Shown here: positions 63,454 to 64,000 of the stretch, piece after piece
How the letters are laid out: every line of letters starts with the position of its first letter
Position numbering within the stretch: position 1 is the stretch's first letter
Source: a virus
Reading direction: 5' to 3' (one strand)
Virus record (IMG/VR): IMGVR_UViG_3300044960_000172
Coordinates: 1 to 64,000 of that record
DNA length: 64,000 nt
Position numbers and translations under genes: made by a program
The notes under the pieces: model-generated
Database searches by the model: none
The model's input: the letters and a program-made list of their open reading frames with translations, nothing else
What the model was told of the DNA's origin: nothing

Positions 63454-64000
63454 TTAAATTTTCTGTTCATTAAATAATTCTTCAAGGCTGACAGAAGATT
63501 TATGTTCTTTAGTAGCAGTTTCTTCTAGCTTATGCTCAGATTCGAGTTTATTCTCGGGAGTAAAATTCTTGACTATAGGAGTTCTTCTGGTATTTTTCTG
63601 TGGAGAAGATTCCATTGCTGCTAATCTATTCAATTTCTTCATCAAGCTAATAGAGAATTTGTTTAGAGCTTGCACATCACTTAGTCTAGTACCAGCAATC
63701 TGAGCATAGCTTTCAATCATATCTTCATCAGATTCCACTTCTTTAGTCTTAGCAGCATAAGTTTCTTGCGCTTTGCCTATAGTATTACCTAAGAGATACA
63801 TTCTTAATAAAGCACCGTATCCTCCAGTCCAATCCATAATCTTAGAAGTTATAAAAGGAGATGCGATAACACTTGCTATAGTAGCTAGCGGAAGTAATGC
63901 TGCTTGCCAAGTAGCTTTCTTAGATAACTTTTGACGTTCTTTAGCTAGAAGCCAAGTATTAGTTAATACTTCATCTAATTCTTTTTCTACTTCCTTAGAT
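63454..64000 (-). CDS. Hypothetical protein, cut by the window edge
   Basis: The reading frame that ends at 63454 has no stop up to base 64000, so the gene is longer than the 127 residues from ATG 63835-63837. The upstream part reads ...EKELDEVLTNTWLLAKERQKLSKKATWQAALLPLATIASVIASPFITSKI, with a hydrophobic segment (ALLPLATIASVIASPFI). The C-terminal part has LSDVQALNKFSISLMKKLNRL and a charged tail. Unknown; the start lies outside the window. Confidence 0.6.
   Translation of the reverse strand, partial: SKEVEKELDEVLTNTWLLAKERQKLSKKATWQAALLPLATIASVIASPFITSKIMDWTGGYGALLRMYLLGNTIGKAQETYAAKTKEVESDEDMIESYAQIAGTRLSDVQALNKFSISLMKKLNRLAAMESSPQKNTRRTPIVKNFTPENKLESEHKLEETATKEHKSSVSLEELFNEQKI

Overview
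The window looks like part of the genome of a large, AT-rich, double-stranded DNA tailed bacteriophage (Caudoviricetes, probably a large or jumbo phage). The evidence is a phage replication and recombination set, a large terminase, an HK97-type major capsid protein, a baseplate/spike cluster and phage-encoded multisubunit RNA polymerase genes, packed with very short gaps or 4-8 base overlaps. Almost every gene is on the minus strand; only two are on the plus strand. Many starts carry AGGAG-like ribosome binding sites. The host cannot be named from the sequence. No portal, long tape-measure or lysis gene was recognised, so the genome must extend beyond the window.

Layout: (1) 1-870 is a gene-free stretch: a 35-bp AT-rich tandem repeat, then about 640 bases of unusually structured sequence with nested stems and a possible pseudoknot. 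It abuts a short TnpB-like RuvC protein (867-1664), which in turn overlaps a GP88-family gene. (2) 2.4-9.7 kb holds a DUF932 protein, a degenerate DnaQ-like protein, a RuvC-like resolvase and many unknowns. (3) 9.7-23.7 kb is the replication/recombination block: RecA/UvsX-like recombinase, tRNA-Leu(UAA), a possible ssDNA-binding protein, a family A DNA polymerase with an N-terminal uracil-glycosylase-like domain, DnaG-type primase, DnaB-type helicase, UvsW-like helicase, and an SbcC/SbcD (gp46/gp47) pair. (4) 24.2-28.2 kb holds the two plus-strand genes, the large terminase and a zinc-ribbon protein, each overlapping minus-strand genes at both ends. (5) 28.1-43.1 kb is a tail/baseplate block with a sigma-70 family factor, a hub-like protein, a probable -1 frameshifting pair and a beta-structured spike protein. 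(6) 43.2-56.6 kb is the head block: major capsid protein, scaffold-like and protease-like proteins and many virion-like unknowns. (7) 56.6-63.5 kb encodes a multisubunit RNA polymerase in an unusual arrangement: beta is fused to the N-terminal part of beta' in one 1467-residue chain, and the rest of beta' is a separate 616-residue chain, with a Pro/Gly/Met-repeat protein gene between them.

How the genes fit together: polymerase, primase, helicase, recombinase and SbcCD/UvsW/RuvC form a largely self-sufficient replication-recombination machine. The phage RNA polymerase plus its own sigma factor would let it transcribe independently of the host, and their place among structural genes raises the possibility that the polymerase is packaged. 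The most novel-looking items are the compact TnpB-like protein beside the large structured RNA candidate, the beta-beta' fusion with a split beta', the textbook -1 frameshift signal, the glycosylase-polymerase fusion, and an intrinsic terminator lying inside a coding region.
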